Source of the DNA: Moraxellaceae bacterium
Lineage (GTDB): Bacteria > Pseudomonadota > Gammaproteobacteria > Pseudomonadales > Moraxellaceae
Assembly: GCA_030684415.1 (NCBI GenBank)
Contig: JAUXNL010000538.1
Coordinates: 1-6,526, forward strand
DNA length: 6,526 nucleotides
Direction of reading: 5' to 3'
Under the pieces are notes generated by a model, which saw only the letters and a program-made list of their open reading frames with translations, was not told the DNA's origin and searched no databases. Below are positions 1 through 5,720 of this stretch, piece by piece (the stretch's first letter is position 1; every line of letters begins with the position of its first letter). The position numbers were made by a program, and so were the translations under genes.

Positions 1-265
1 AGGGAAAGCCCCAGCCAGTGTCTTCGTTGCGAAAGACATGGACATTCTTGCGCTCAAGATCGGTTGTGCTGATGTAGAACACGTCTTGTCCACGCGTGAC
101 CGGTGCGGTACCAGGGGCGGTGGTTTGCGGCGTGTTGACCAGCTTCACTTCATTGCCGATGACATGCACCAGTTGATGGCGCGGCAGCACGTAATGCAGG
201 GCGGCGCCAACGCCGATCAGGGCAATGGCCAGAACTATCCAGAGCAAGCGTTTCAGTTTGTGCAT
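1..265 (-). CDS. DUF1523 family membrane-anchored protein (N-terminal part, cut by window edge)
   Basis: This reading frame starts with ATG at 265 on the minus strand and stays open for 88 codons to the window edge, so only the N-terminal part is present. The start is supported by GGAAG five bases upstream. Residues 1-6 are basic (MHKLKR), followed by one hydrophobic segment at about 8-27, which fits an N-terminal inner-membrane anchor with the rest outside the cytoplasm. The soluble part contains LVHVIGNEVKLV (about 32-43), DVFYISTTD (61-69) and ends in VFRNEDTGWGFP (77-88). The RNEDTGWG(W/F)P motif and the GxEVK segment are what I recall as hallmarks of the DUF1523 family, whose function is unknown. 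The gene is read in the same direction as plsB but is separated from it by a terminator-like hairpin, so it probably has its own promoter in 266-491; none is obvious there. Identification as DUF1523 is fairly sure; no role can be assigned. Confidence 0.82.
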   Translation of the reverse strand, partial: MHKLKRLLWIVLAIALIGVGAALHYVLPRHQLVHVIGNEVKLVNTPQTTAPGTAPVTRGQDVFYISTTDLERKNVHVFRNEDTGWGFP

Positions 266-340
266 GACAGCTTCCGGGCGGTTGAGGGCTGATTGATACG
301 GGTCTGGTCTGATGTGGCTGGCGGCAAGTGCCAGCGTTTT

Positions 341-366
341 CAAACAGAGCAGCTAAACAGAGCAGC
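341..366. repeat. 13-bp tandem direct repeat upstream of the DUF1523 gene
   Basis: Two head-to-tail copies are present, CAAACAGAGCAGC (341-353) and TAAACAGAGCAGC (354-366), differing only at the first base, followed by an A-run (367-371). The repeat lies 76-101 bases upstream of the DUF1523 start, a position where a regulator could bind, but it may equally be a neutral slippage duplication. Confidence 0.8.
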
Positions 367-491
367 AAAAATCGGGCTTCCTGCGCTAGTCCGCCATGCA
401 GGCGCTGAGCAAGCTCGGCGGCTTAAGCCGACATGCCTTCAAGGCTAGCTGGCTTGATGGCACCGCGCCTCTACCTTTGCAACGACAACGA

Positions 492-515
492 AATGAGGCG
501 ACTCATCGCCTCATT
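492..515 (-). terminator. Probable Rho-independent terminator of plsB
   Basis: A perfect 10-bp inverted repeat (AATGAGGCGA at 492-501, TCGCCTCATT at 506-515) encloses a 4-base loop. It lies 28 bases past the plsB stop codon. Read on the minus strand, the stem is followed by a moderately T-rich stretch (TTTCGTTGTCGTTG, counting the last stem base). The stem and position fit an intrinsic terminator; the U-tract is interrupted, so efficiency is uncertain. It would separate plsB transcription from the DUF1523 gene. Confidence 0.68.
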
Positions 516-543
516 CGTCATGGCACCAGCCGTGCTGACGGCC

Positions 544-3060
544 TCAGCGCTTTTCCTTTTTTTCGCCGGCCGCCATGGCCATTTCGATTTCTTCGTCACT
601 GACGCGGGTGATCTGCTGGATGCTCTGGCGCAGTTCGGCCGGCAGAATGAGGCGCGCGCCATCGGCCACCGCCACCAGACGTTCATCAAACACGAGATTG
701 CTCTCTTTGTCTGTCTGTACCTGCCCGGTACTGCGCAGGGTTTCAACAAAAGTATGGAAAAGCGCCTTGTCAGAGAACTCGGGCGCGCTGAACTCGTGCA
801 GGATGGACAGGCGCTGCGCCAGCAACTGGCACAGGCTTTCCAGACGTTTTTGCGAAATCCGGCCCGAGCCCTGCTGCGTGAGCAGCGAGACGGTCATGTA
901 GTAGCGCTCAAGATTCTGGCGCACGCCCTGTCCCAATACCTCTAGCTCGGCATATTCGCTGCTGTTCGGACTGGGGCAGGCGATGTCGCCATGGCCGTTG
1001 CGGGCAATCAGCAGTCCGGTTTCCACCAGCGAATCGAGAACGCGCTGAACCACAGCCTCGACACTTTCGTTGCACCAGGGCAGGAACAGCTCCGACTGCA
1101 GGAAGGGATAAAGATTGCCCACCAGGCGCACCACCTGATCGCGATGTAGATCGCCGTTGTGTACCACCAGGCAGGCGACCAGCGAATGCAGGGTAAACAG
1201 GTGCAATACGTTATTGCGGAAGTAGGTGAGCAGCATGGCCTGCTCATCATTCACGCCGATCATGTCGCCCAGCGGATGGCGGATGCGGTGCAGGATTTTC
1301 AGGGCTTCGCCATGGGCGATACAGGCGGCGCCATCCATCTCCGTGATACGCATATGGGCACTGTAGGGCACCAGTGTCAGCAACTGGCGATACAGGTTGA
1401 TCTGGCGGATCAGCGCCGCTTCATCCATGGCGTGCTTGGGCGTGGAAAGCAACACGACGCTGAGCAGATTCACCGGGTTCACCACGGCGGCACTGTTGAT
1501 GTTGCGGTTGATCGCGGTGGCAAGCCGGTCAACCGTGCTGTTCATCCATGGTGCTTTTTCGTCTTCGCCGATGGCCGTGTCACGCCAGGTGGCATGTTCT
1601 TCGTCGAGCAGCTTTTCCAGATAGATGGGTTCGCCAAAGCTGAGCTGCACCTTGCCGAAGGTCTTCTGGATTTTGCGCACGGTGGTGATGAGGCCAAAGA
1701 TCGACTCTTTCTGCTTGGGCTTACCGGACAGCTCGCCAACATAGGTTTTGCCTTCCATCAGCTTTTCATAGCCGATATAGGCCGGGATGAAAACGATGGG
1801 GCGGTTGTGGTCGCGCAAATAGCTGCGCAGTGTCATCGAGAGCATGCCGGTACGCGGCGACAGCAGCCGCCCGGTGCGGCTGCGACCACCTTCGATGAAG
1901 TACTCGATGGGATAACCTTTGGCCGTCATCTGGTGCAGGTATTCGTTGAACACGGCTGCATAAAGGAAGTTGCCCCGGAAGCTGCGGCGCAGGAAAAACG
2001 CACCGGCACGGCGTAGCAGTGAGCCCACGACAGGAATGTTGAGATTGGCGCCGGCGGCGATATGTGGCGTCATCATGCCACGGTGATAAATCACGTAAGA
2101 CAGCAGCAGGTAGTCGATATGACTGCGATGGCAGGGCACATAAACGATTTCATGGTCGTGGGCGGCTTCGCGCACACCATAAAAATGATGCACCTCCACA
2201 CCGTCGTAAAGCCGCGTCCAGAGCCAAGTCAGAAAGATGTCGAAAATCCGGATGACGGGGTGCGAGTAGTCGGCGGCAATTTCATCGGCATATTTCAGGG
2301 CACGTTCGGCCGCTTTCTCGCGCGTGATTTTCTTGCTCTCGGCCTCGCGGGCGATGGCGGTTTGCACGGGGGCAGCGGCCAGTAGCGACTTCACCAGTGT
2401 ACGGCGGTGAGAAAGGTCGGGGCCGATCACCACCTCACGCTGGCGCCGGAAGTGCACGCGCAGCACGCGCGCCAGTTTGCGCAGGGTGATTTCTTCGCTC
2501 AGGCCTTCGTCAACAATGCTGCGGATGGAAACGGGCGCGTTGAACTTCACCAACGTCTGACGGCCATGCAACAGAATGGTGATGAACTGCTTGAGCATGC
2601 CCGGCGTTGCCCAGGAATCGGCAAACAGGATCTTGAAAATCGAACTTTCTTTGTCGGGCGAGCGGCCCCAGAGCATGGTCACGGGCACCAGCTGTACATC
2701 CAGAGCGGGATTGTCGCGTACGGCTTGCACCAGGCGCACAAAGCGTGGCGAGTGGGCAAAGCGGTTGCGTTGCAGGGGCGTGGGGTTATCACTGCGCATT
2801 AGGAAAAACAGCGAGCTGTCTTCTTTCAGCGCGCCAGTCATCGGCTTCAGTGCACGTGGCAGGCCGGTGCGCCGGGTTTCTTGCTCCAGCACGAGCAGGT
2901 TGGAGAAAAAGCGGGTCTGGAGCACATAGCAGACCGGCTTTTCGGGGTCGATGCCCAGTTGTGCCAAATCTTCGGGGATGACCTTGGTGCGCACGAAGAT
3001 GAAAAGAAGCTTGCGTGCAATCAGGTTAAAAAATGTGCTTAACCACGGAATCATGTTCAC
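544..3060 (-). CDS. plsB: Glycerol-3-phosphate 1-O-acyltransferase PlsB
   Basis: PlsB transfers an acyl chain from acyl-ACP or acyl-CoA to the sn-1 position of glycerol-3-phosphate, giving lysophosphatidic acid, the first step of phospholipid synthesis at the inner membrane. The 838-residue length fits the family (about 807 in E. coli, somewhat longer in pseudomonads). All acyltransferase blocks are visible: block I HRSHID at 311-316 (catalytic H311 and D316), block II GAFFLRR at 353-359, block III FIEGGRSRTGR at 388-398 and block IV IVFIPAYIGYE at 422-432. The C-terminal half keeps family segments such as YFRNNVLHLF (613-622) and AQRLSILHEFSAPEFSDK (748-765). The N-terminus (about 4-24) is hydrophobic and amphipathic; the tail is charged. 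The start is GTG at 3060 or ATG at 3054; neither has a clear ribosome binding site, and a stop codon lies in frame upstream at 3094-3096. A weak extended -10 (TGCTAACAT, minus strand, 3091-3099) precedes it. The gene may also be read through from the hydrolase gene 114 bases upstream. No defect is seen. Confidence 0.97.
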   Translation of the reverse strand: MNMIPWLSTFFNLIARKLLFIFVRTKVIPEDLAQLGIDPEKPVCYVLQTRFFSNLLVLEQETRRTGLPRALKPMTGALKEDSSLFFLMRSDNPTPLQRNRFAHSPRFVRLVQAVRDNPALDVQLVPVTMLWGRSPDKESSIFKILFADSWATPGMLKQFITILLHGRQTLVKFNAPVSIRSIVDEGLSEEITLRKLARVLRVHFRRQREVVIGPDLSHRRTLVKSLLAAAPVQTAIAREAESKKITREKAAERALKYADEIAADYSHPVIRIFDIFLTWLWTRLYDGVEVHHFYGVREAAHDHEIVYVPCHRSHIDYLLLSYVIYHRGMMTPHIAAGANLNIPVVGSLLRRAGAFFLRRSFRGNFLYAAVFNEYLHQMTAKGYPIEYFIEGGRSRTGRLLSPRTGMLSMTLRSYLRDHNRPIVFIPAYIGYEKLMEGKTYVGELSGKPKQKESIFGLITTVRKIQKTFGKVQLSFGEPIYLEKLLDEEHATWRDTAIGEDEKAPWMNSTVDRLATAINRNINSAAVVNPVNLLSVVLLSTPKHAMDEAALIRQINLYRQLLTLVPYSAHMRITEMDGAACIAHGEALKILHRIRHPLGDMIGVNDEQAMLLTYFRNNVLHLFTLHSLVACLVVHNGDLHRDQVVRLVGNLYPFLQSELFLPWCNESVEAVVQRVLDSLVETGLLIARNGHGDIACPSPNSSEYAELEVLGQGVRQNLERYYMTVSLLTQQGSGRISQKRLESLCQLLAQRLSILHEFSAPEFSDKALFHTFVETLRSTGQVQTDKESNLVFDERLVAVADGARLILPAELRQSIQQITRVSDEEIEMAMAAGEKKEKR

Positions 3061-3097
3061 TGGACTTTTGTAGATGAAGAAAGTGGCCGGATGTTAG

Positions 3098-3127
3098 CAA
3101 AGCGCCGGCCGCTGTGCCGGCACTTTG
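3098..3127 (-). terminator. GC-rich hairpin in the hydrolase-plsB gap (terminator or leader element)
   Basis: Arms 3098-3109 and 3116-3127 pair over 12 positions with a single mismatch on the plus strand; on the minus-strand transcript that position becomes a G-U pair, so the stem is complete around a 6-base loop. It has a GCCGGC core and an AAAG/CTTT base. It lies about 50 bases after the hydrolase stop and about 40 bases before the plsB start. The minus-strand sequence after it (CTAACATCC) lacks a U-tract, so full termination is doubtful; it could attenuate read-through into plsB or protect an mRNA end. Confidence 0.42.
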
Positions 3128-3141
3128 ACAGCGGTGAATGT

Positions 3142-3156
3142 AACAGAAGTTCTGTT
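3142..3156. promoter_or_regulatory. Perfect 15-bp palindrome, candidate operator upstream of plsB
   Basis: AACAGAA-G-TTCTGTT is a perfect two-fold symmetric sequence with one central base, 82 bases upstream of the plsB start. With a one-base centre it cannot fold well as an RNA hairpin, so a binding site for a dimeric DNA-binding protein is the more natural reading. I do not recognise it as the consensus of a named regulator. It starts just outside the third of the tandem stop codons of the hydrolase gene. The regulatory role is inferred from symmetry and location only. Confidence 0.38.
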
Positions 3157-3157
3157 T

Positions 3158-3182
3158 CAGCCTTCTCAGCCTTCTCAGCCTT
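3158..3182. repeat. 9-bp tandem repeat spanning the hydrolase stop codon
   Basis: The unit CAGCCTTCT occurs at 3158-3166 and 3167-3175, then CAGCCTT at 3176-3182, about 2.8 copies. Because the unit is three codons long, the minus-strand reading is TGA-GAA-GGC repeated, which places in-frame TGA stops at 3175-3177, 3166-3168 and 3157-3159. Confidence 0.85.
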
Positions 3183-4098
3183 GGTTGGTGAGCTGCGGTC
3201 TGGCGGTTACCCGGATCACGAAGGCGGCCATTTCCTGCATGGCTTCGCGCGCTTCTGGCAGCAGACTGTAGAAAAGAGGAAAGACATGAGGCATGCCCGG
3301 CCACTCGCGATAATCAATCTGCAGGCGGGCGCGTTGTGCATTGCGGCGCACGGTACGGGCGTCATCCAGCAAGAGTTCTTCGCCCCCCACATGCACCATC
3401 AGTGGTGGTAGCCCGTCGAAGTTGCCGTGGGCGGGCGAGAGCAACGGATTTTTCGGGTCGTCGCGGCCAATGTGGTGGCGCCCTAAGGCGGCAATGGCGG
3501 CGGCATTGAGCATGGCTTCGCTGGCAACGTTCTGGCGGAAGCTGCGGCTGCTGCACGACAGGTCGGTCCACGGCGACAGGCAGATGGCGCCCGCCGGCTG
3601 TGGCAAGCCAAGCTCGCGCAGTTTGAGCAGCGTGACCAGCACCAGATTGCCGCCAGCGGAGTCCCCGGCAAAAACAATGTTCTCCGGGCGTTCGCCGCGT
3701 TGCAGCAAATGCCGATAAGCCGCCACCGAGTCCTCCAGCCACGCCGGAAAGGCATGCTCAGGCGCCTGCCGGTAATCCAGCGCGAAAACCCTCGCCCCGG
3801 CCTTGCGCGCCAGCATGACGGTGAGCGGGCGGTGGGTGCGCGGCGAGCCGGCGATGTAGGCGCCGCCATGGAGGTAAAGAATGACGCGCGATGTGTCTTC
3901 GCCAGTTTCCACCCATTCACCGTGCACAGGTTGTTTGACGCGGGTGAAGTTGGCCAGCGGCGACGGTATCAGTGCGGCGGAAGCCTCCATCGACCAAGCC
4001 GAAATGCCCATGCGGGCACGGGTCAGCCGGCCGGAGAACATCACCGGCTTCATGGTGCGTTTGAGCACTCCATTGAGAATGCGGCTTTGCCAGCTCAT
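3175..4098 (-). CDS. Alpha/beta hydrolase, hormone-sensitive lipase (GDSAGG) family esterase
   Basis: The protein has 307 residues, normal for bacterial members of the hormone-sensitive-lipase family, which hydrolyse carboxyl esters, usually of short to medium acyl chains. In order it shows the oxyanion-hole motif HGGAY (77-81), DYRQAPEHAFPA (108-119), the nucleophile elbow GDSAGG (145-150, Ser147), SPWTDL (175-180) and a C-terminal GMPHVF with the likely catalytic His271. The third triad residue lies in GGEELLLDD (238-246): by position against the usual DxLxD motif it would be Glu241 rather than Asp. No signal peptide is visible, so a cytoplasmic location is likely. The ATG at 4098 is well supported by GAGGT five bases upstream (minus strand, 4103-4107). 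The gene is co-directional with plsB, 114 bases upstream of it, and divergent from the dehydrogenase gene. A role in recycling acyl esters or storage lipid beside phospholipid synthesis is only inference from position; the substrate cannot be told. Confidence 0.92.
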   Translation of the reverse strand: MSWQSRILNGVLKRTMKPVMFSGRLTRARMGISAWSMEASAALIPSPLANFTRVKQPVHGEWVETGEDTSRVILYLHGGAYIAGSPRTHRPLTVMLARKAGARVFALDYRQAPEHAFPAWLEDSVAAYRHLLQRGERPENIVFAGDSAGGNLVLVTLLKLRELGLPQPAGAICLSPWTDLSCSSRSFRQNVASEAMLNAAAIAALGRHHIGRDDPKNPLLSPAHGNFDGLPPLMVHVGGEELLLDDARTVRRNAQRARLQIDYREWPGMPHVFPLFYSLLPEAREAMQEMAAFVIRVTARPQLTNQG

Positions 4099-4102
4099 CT
4101 CT

Positions 4103-4107
4103 ACCTC
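4103..4107 (-). promoter_or_regulatory. Ribosome binding site of the hydrolase gene
   Basis: On the minus strand GAGGT lies five bases before the ATG at 4098, within AATGAGGTAGAGATG. It decides the start in favour of 4098. Confidence 0.7.
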
Positions 4108-4110
4108 ATT

Positions 4111-4156
4111 GTCATCAGGGTGGCGTGACGGTCATCAGGGGTGCACGTCATCTGGG
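4111..4156. repeat. Three direct copies of GTCATCAGGG in the hydrolase leader
   Basis: GTCATCAGGG occurs at 4111-4120 and 4131-4140, and GTCATCTGGG (one change) at 4147-4156. The copies start 20 and 16 bases apart, all upstream of the hydrolase start and in the divergent region shared with the dehydrogenase gene. They could be repeated binding sites or the trace of a local duplication. Confidence 0.75.
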
Positions 4157-4170
4157 CTGCCTGTCGCCCG

Positions 4171-4194
4171 TAGTGGGCGTTGTGTAGTGGGCGT
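4171..4194. repeat. Two direct copies of TAGTGGGCGT in the divergent intergenic region
   Basis: Identical 10-mers occur at 4171-4180 and 4185-4194, starting 14 bases apart, midway between the divergently read hydrolase and dehydrogenase genes. The position fits regulatory half-sites, but no named regulator is recognised. Confidence 0.75.
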
Positions 4195-4219
4195 CGAGTG
4201 GAACGCGAACGGCCATTGT

Positions 4220-4248
4220 TTGTCAAAGCGGAGGTGACCCGATAGTCT
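4220..4248 (+). promoter_or_regulatory. Weak candidate promoter of the dehydrogenase gene
   Basis: TTGTCA (4220-4225, five of six to the -35 consensus) is followed after 17 bases by TAGTCT (4243-4248, three of six to the -10 consensus), which would start transcription about 25 bases before the ATG. The -10 match is poor; the placement just downstream of the repeated 10-mers is the main support. Confidence 0.28.
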
Positions 4249-4280
4249 CGCTGGCGAATTTTCCGGAAGAAGGGTGGGCC

Positions 4281-5288
4281 ATGCGTGCAATAGAGTTGCG
4301 TCAGTTCGGGCTGGAGGGCCTGCAGTCAGTGGTGCGGGAGGTGCCGGTCCCGGCGGCTGGGCAGGTGCGTCTGCGCATGCGGGCGGCGTCGCTCAATTAC
4401 CATGACCTGGTGACGGTGCTCGGGGTCGCCAATCCGCGTTTGCCCTTGCCGGTAGTGCCGTTGTCCGATGGCTGTGGCGTGGTGGAAGCGATTGGCGAGG
4501 GTGTGACCCGCTTTCGAGTCGGTGATCGCGTGACCACGCTCTTCTTTTCGGACTGGATGGCGGGAGAGCCGACGCGACAGCGGCTCGCTCGTGTGCCCGG
4601 TGAGCATGTTGATGGCGTGTTGGCGGATTGCATGGCCATGGAGGCCAATGGCCTTGTGGCAGTGCCGGACTATCTGTCCGATGAAGAGGCCGCCACCTTG
4701 CCCTGCGCGGCGCTGACCGCCTGGCGCTCGGTCGTGGTGGAAGCCAAGGTGAAGGCGGGAGATACCGTGTTGCTGCAGGGCACCGGTGGGGTTTCGTTGT
4801 TTGCACTGCAATTCGCCAAAATGCTGGGCGCGACCACCATCATCACGTCCGGTAGCGAGGCCAAGCTGGAAAAGCTCGCGGCGCTGGCTCCCGATCACAC
4901 GATCAATTATCGCGAGACCCCGGACTGGGCGCGCCGGGTCAAGGACATCACCGGTGGTCGCGGTGTTGACCATGTGGTGGAGGTGGGTGGTGCCGGCACG
5001 CTGCAGCAGTCACTCAAAGCGCTGCGTATTGGTGGGCATATCAGCATGATCGGCGTGCTGACCGGTGTCGCGAATGTGGTGCCGACGGCGCTCATCATGG
5101 CACTCAATGCCACCGTCAAAGGTATTACCGTTGGCTCGCGAGACGATGCTGAGGCCATGTGCCGCGCCATGGCGGCGCATCAGTTGCGCCCTGTGATTGG
5201 CGAGCGTTTTGGTTTTGCGGAAGCGCCAGCGGCCTTTGCTTGCATGCAGCAGGCAGCGCATTTCGGCAAGATCGTGATTCGTCATTGA
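4281..5288 (+). CDS. Zinc-independent medium-chain dehydrogenase/reductase (quinone oxidoreductase-like)
   Basis: A 335-residue protein with the two-domain layout of the MDR superfamily. The N-terminal GroES-like domain (about 1-125) contains AASLNYHDL (35-43) and IGEGVTRFRVGDRV (71-84). The Rossmann domain follows, with VLLQGTGGVSLFALQFAK (163-180) as the dinucleotide-binding turn, TSGSEAKLE (189-197) at the end of the next strand, and GGRGVDHVVEVGGAGT (225-240). It lacks the Cys and Gly-His-Glu catalytic zinc ligands and the four-cysteine lobe of true alcohol dehydrogenases, so it should work without zinc on quinones, enones or a related substrate. The Ser after the second strand suggests NADP(H), which is inference. 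The ATG at 4281 has AAGG about seven bases upstream. The gene is divergent from the hydrolase gene and looks intact. Annotation pipelines often call such proteins NAD(P)-dependent alcohol dehydrogenase; the real substrate is unknown. Confidence 0.9.
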   Translation: MRAIELRQFGLEGLQSVVREVPVPAAGQVRLRMRAASLNYHDLVTVLGVANPRLPLPVVPLSDGCGVVEAIGEGVTRFRVGDRVTTLFFSDWMAGEPTRQRLARVPGEHVDGVLADCMAMEANGLVAVPDYLSDEEAATLPCAALTAWRSVVVEAKVKAGDTVLLQGTGGVSLFALQFAKMLGATTIITSGSEAKLEKLAALAPDHTINYRETPDWARRVKDITGGRGVDHVVEVGGAGTLQQSLKALRIGGHISMIGVLTGVANVVPTALIMALNATVKGITVGSRDDAEAMCRAMAAHQLRPVIGERFGFAEAPAAFACMQQAAHFGKIVIRH

Positions 5289-5356
5289 GACGGCTGAATA
5301 CGGTGGTGGCTTCACGAGCGTCTTCTTGCTATGGGGGCTCTGAAAAAAGTCATTTT

Positions 5357-5388
5357 CGTCGCCACCGTGAAGGCGGGGGGCCAGCACC
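5357..5388. repeat. Possible degenerate copy of a widespread palindromic intergenic repeat
   Basis: The stretch has the order CGTC, then CCGTGAAGGCGG, then CCAGCACC. This resembles, with several changes, the common proteobacterial dispersed repeat with core CCCGCGAAGGCGGG flanked by CGTCATT and AATCCAG. The core symmetry is mostly lost. The match is from memory and is weak. Confidence 0.35.
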
Positions 5389-5500
5389 CTCAAGCACTGA
5401 CGAGCCGTGCATTGGAGGCTGGAGGGATTTGCAGTGGTTCTCTGATGCCCAAAACCGTTCGGTCTGAAGTCTGTTGCCACCCTTGTTTTTAGTCAGCAAG

Positions 5501-5526
5501 CCCTTGGACTGGCTCAGGGCGAACGG
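5501..5526. repeat. Copy of the dispersed repeat that translates as PFDxLRANG / VRPEPVEG
   Basis: The 26 bases run CCCTTGGACTGG followed by CTCAGGGCGAACGG. They differ at two positions from the form I recall of a palindromic repeat scattered between genes of many proteobacteria, usually beginning CCCTTCGACAGG. Read on the plus strand it gives PLDWLRANG; on the minus strand it gives VRPEPVQG, the familiar spurious peptides of this repeat. It does not encode a protein and is probably a mobile or amplified intergenic element. Confidence 0.68.
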
Positions 5527-5647
5527 GGTTATTCAGCGCCGTACTAATCGTCTTGATGATGAGGCGGTTGTTCATCCTGTTGCGCATGACGATTGTGTTC
5601 AGGGCGGTCTTGAGCGTCTGAAGAGGACAGCTTGGCTACCCCGTTCG
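5520..5647. repeat. 128-bp segment bounded by perfect 10-bp inverted repeats
   Basis: CGAACGGGGT (5520-5529) is matched by its exact reverse complement ACCCCGTTCG (5638-5647). Inside lies a second inverted pair, AATCGTC (5546-5552) and GACGATT (5588-5594). The left end overlaps the dispersed repeat at 5501-5526, so the right end may be a decayed, oppositely oriented copy of the same repeat, giving a paired-palindrome element. No transposase or target duplication is seen. Confidence 0.4.
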
Positions 5648-5676
5648 TGGGGCTTCCTGTTATCGTCGCCGGCATT

Positions 5677-5703
5677 GCCTGTCTGCATGAACTGCAGTTA
5701 GGC
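5677..5703 (+). promoter_or_regulatory. Hairpin in the corA leader just before the ribosome site
   Basis: The segment folds as GCCTG / UAGGC (with one G-U pair), a single U-U mismatch, then CTGCA / TGCAG around the 5-base loop TGAAC. It ends six bases before the AGGA at 5710-5713 and 17 bases before the corA ATG. No U-tract follows, so it is not a terminator. It could influence translation, but no known riboswitch class is recognised. Confidence 0.33.
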
Positions 5704-5720
5704 CCGCACAGGACGCGCCC

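Larger units (their letters stand above)
5289..5720. other. 432-base gap without a credible gene, rich in repeat remnants
   Basis: Short open frames occur here on both strands, but none has a convincing start, ribosome site or recognised protein. The visible contents are a doubtful degenerate palindromic repeat (5357-5388), a near-consensus dispersed repeat (5501-5526), a segment bounded by inverted 10-mers (5520-5647), and a hairpin just before corA (5677-5703). No clear intrinsic terminator for the dehydrogenase gene is seen. An extended -10-like TGT-TATCGT (5658-5666) could serve corA, but it has no good -35 partner. Confidence 0.7.

Noticed and set aside
317..340. Plus-strand hairpin GCTGGC-7 bases-GCCAGC followed by GTTTT
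   Set aside because: The stem is only six pairs, and no plus-strand gene lies upstream for it to terminate.
1159..2016. A 285-codon open frame on the plus strand opposite plsB
   Set aside because: It is antisense to the conserved acyltransferase core, shows no recognisable domain and has composition typical of a mirror frame in GC-rich coding DNA.
4326..4973. A 215-codon open frame on the minus strand opposite the dehydrogenase gene
   Set aside because: It overlaps the well-supported dehydrogenase frame and has no ribosome site or recognisable motif.
5299..5373. Complementary stretches after the dehydrogenase stop (ACGGTGG with CCACCGT; CTTCACG with CGTGAAG)
   Set aside because: The two pairings overlap and compete, the loops are over 50 bases, and no T-run follows on the plus strand.
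5453..5462. Short near-palindrome ACCGTTCGGT as a terminator for the dehydrogenase gene
   Set aside because: The stem is only four pairs and the spacing is about 165 bases from the stop with no U-tract.
5489..5587. A 32-codon minus-strand frame from ATG at 5587, ending in the repeat-derived peptide VRPEPVQGLAD
   Set aside because: No clear ribosome site exists and the C-terminus comes from the dispersed repeat; nothing supports translation.
5474..5701. A 75-codon plus-strand open frame before corA
   Set aside because: It would start with TTG, has no ribosome site and runs through the dispersed repeat (PLDWLRANG), so it is most likely non-coding.
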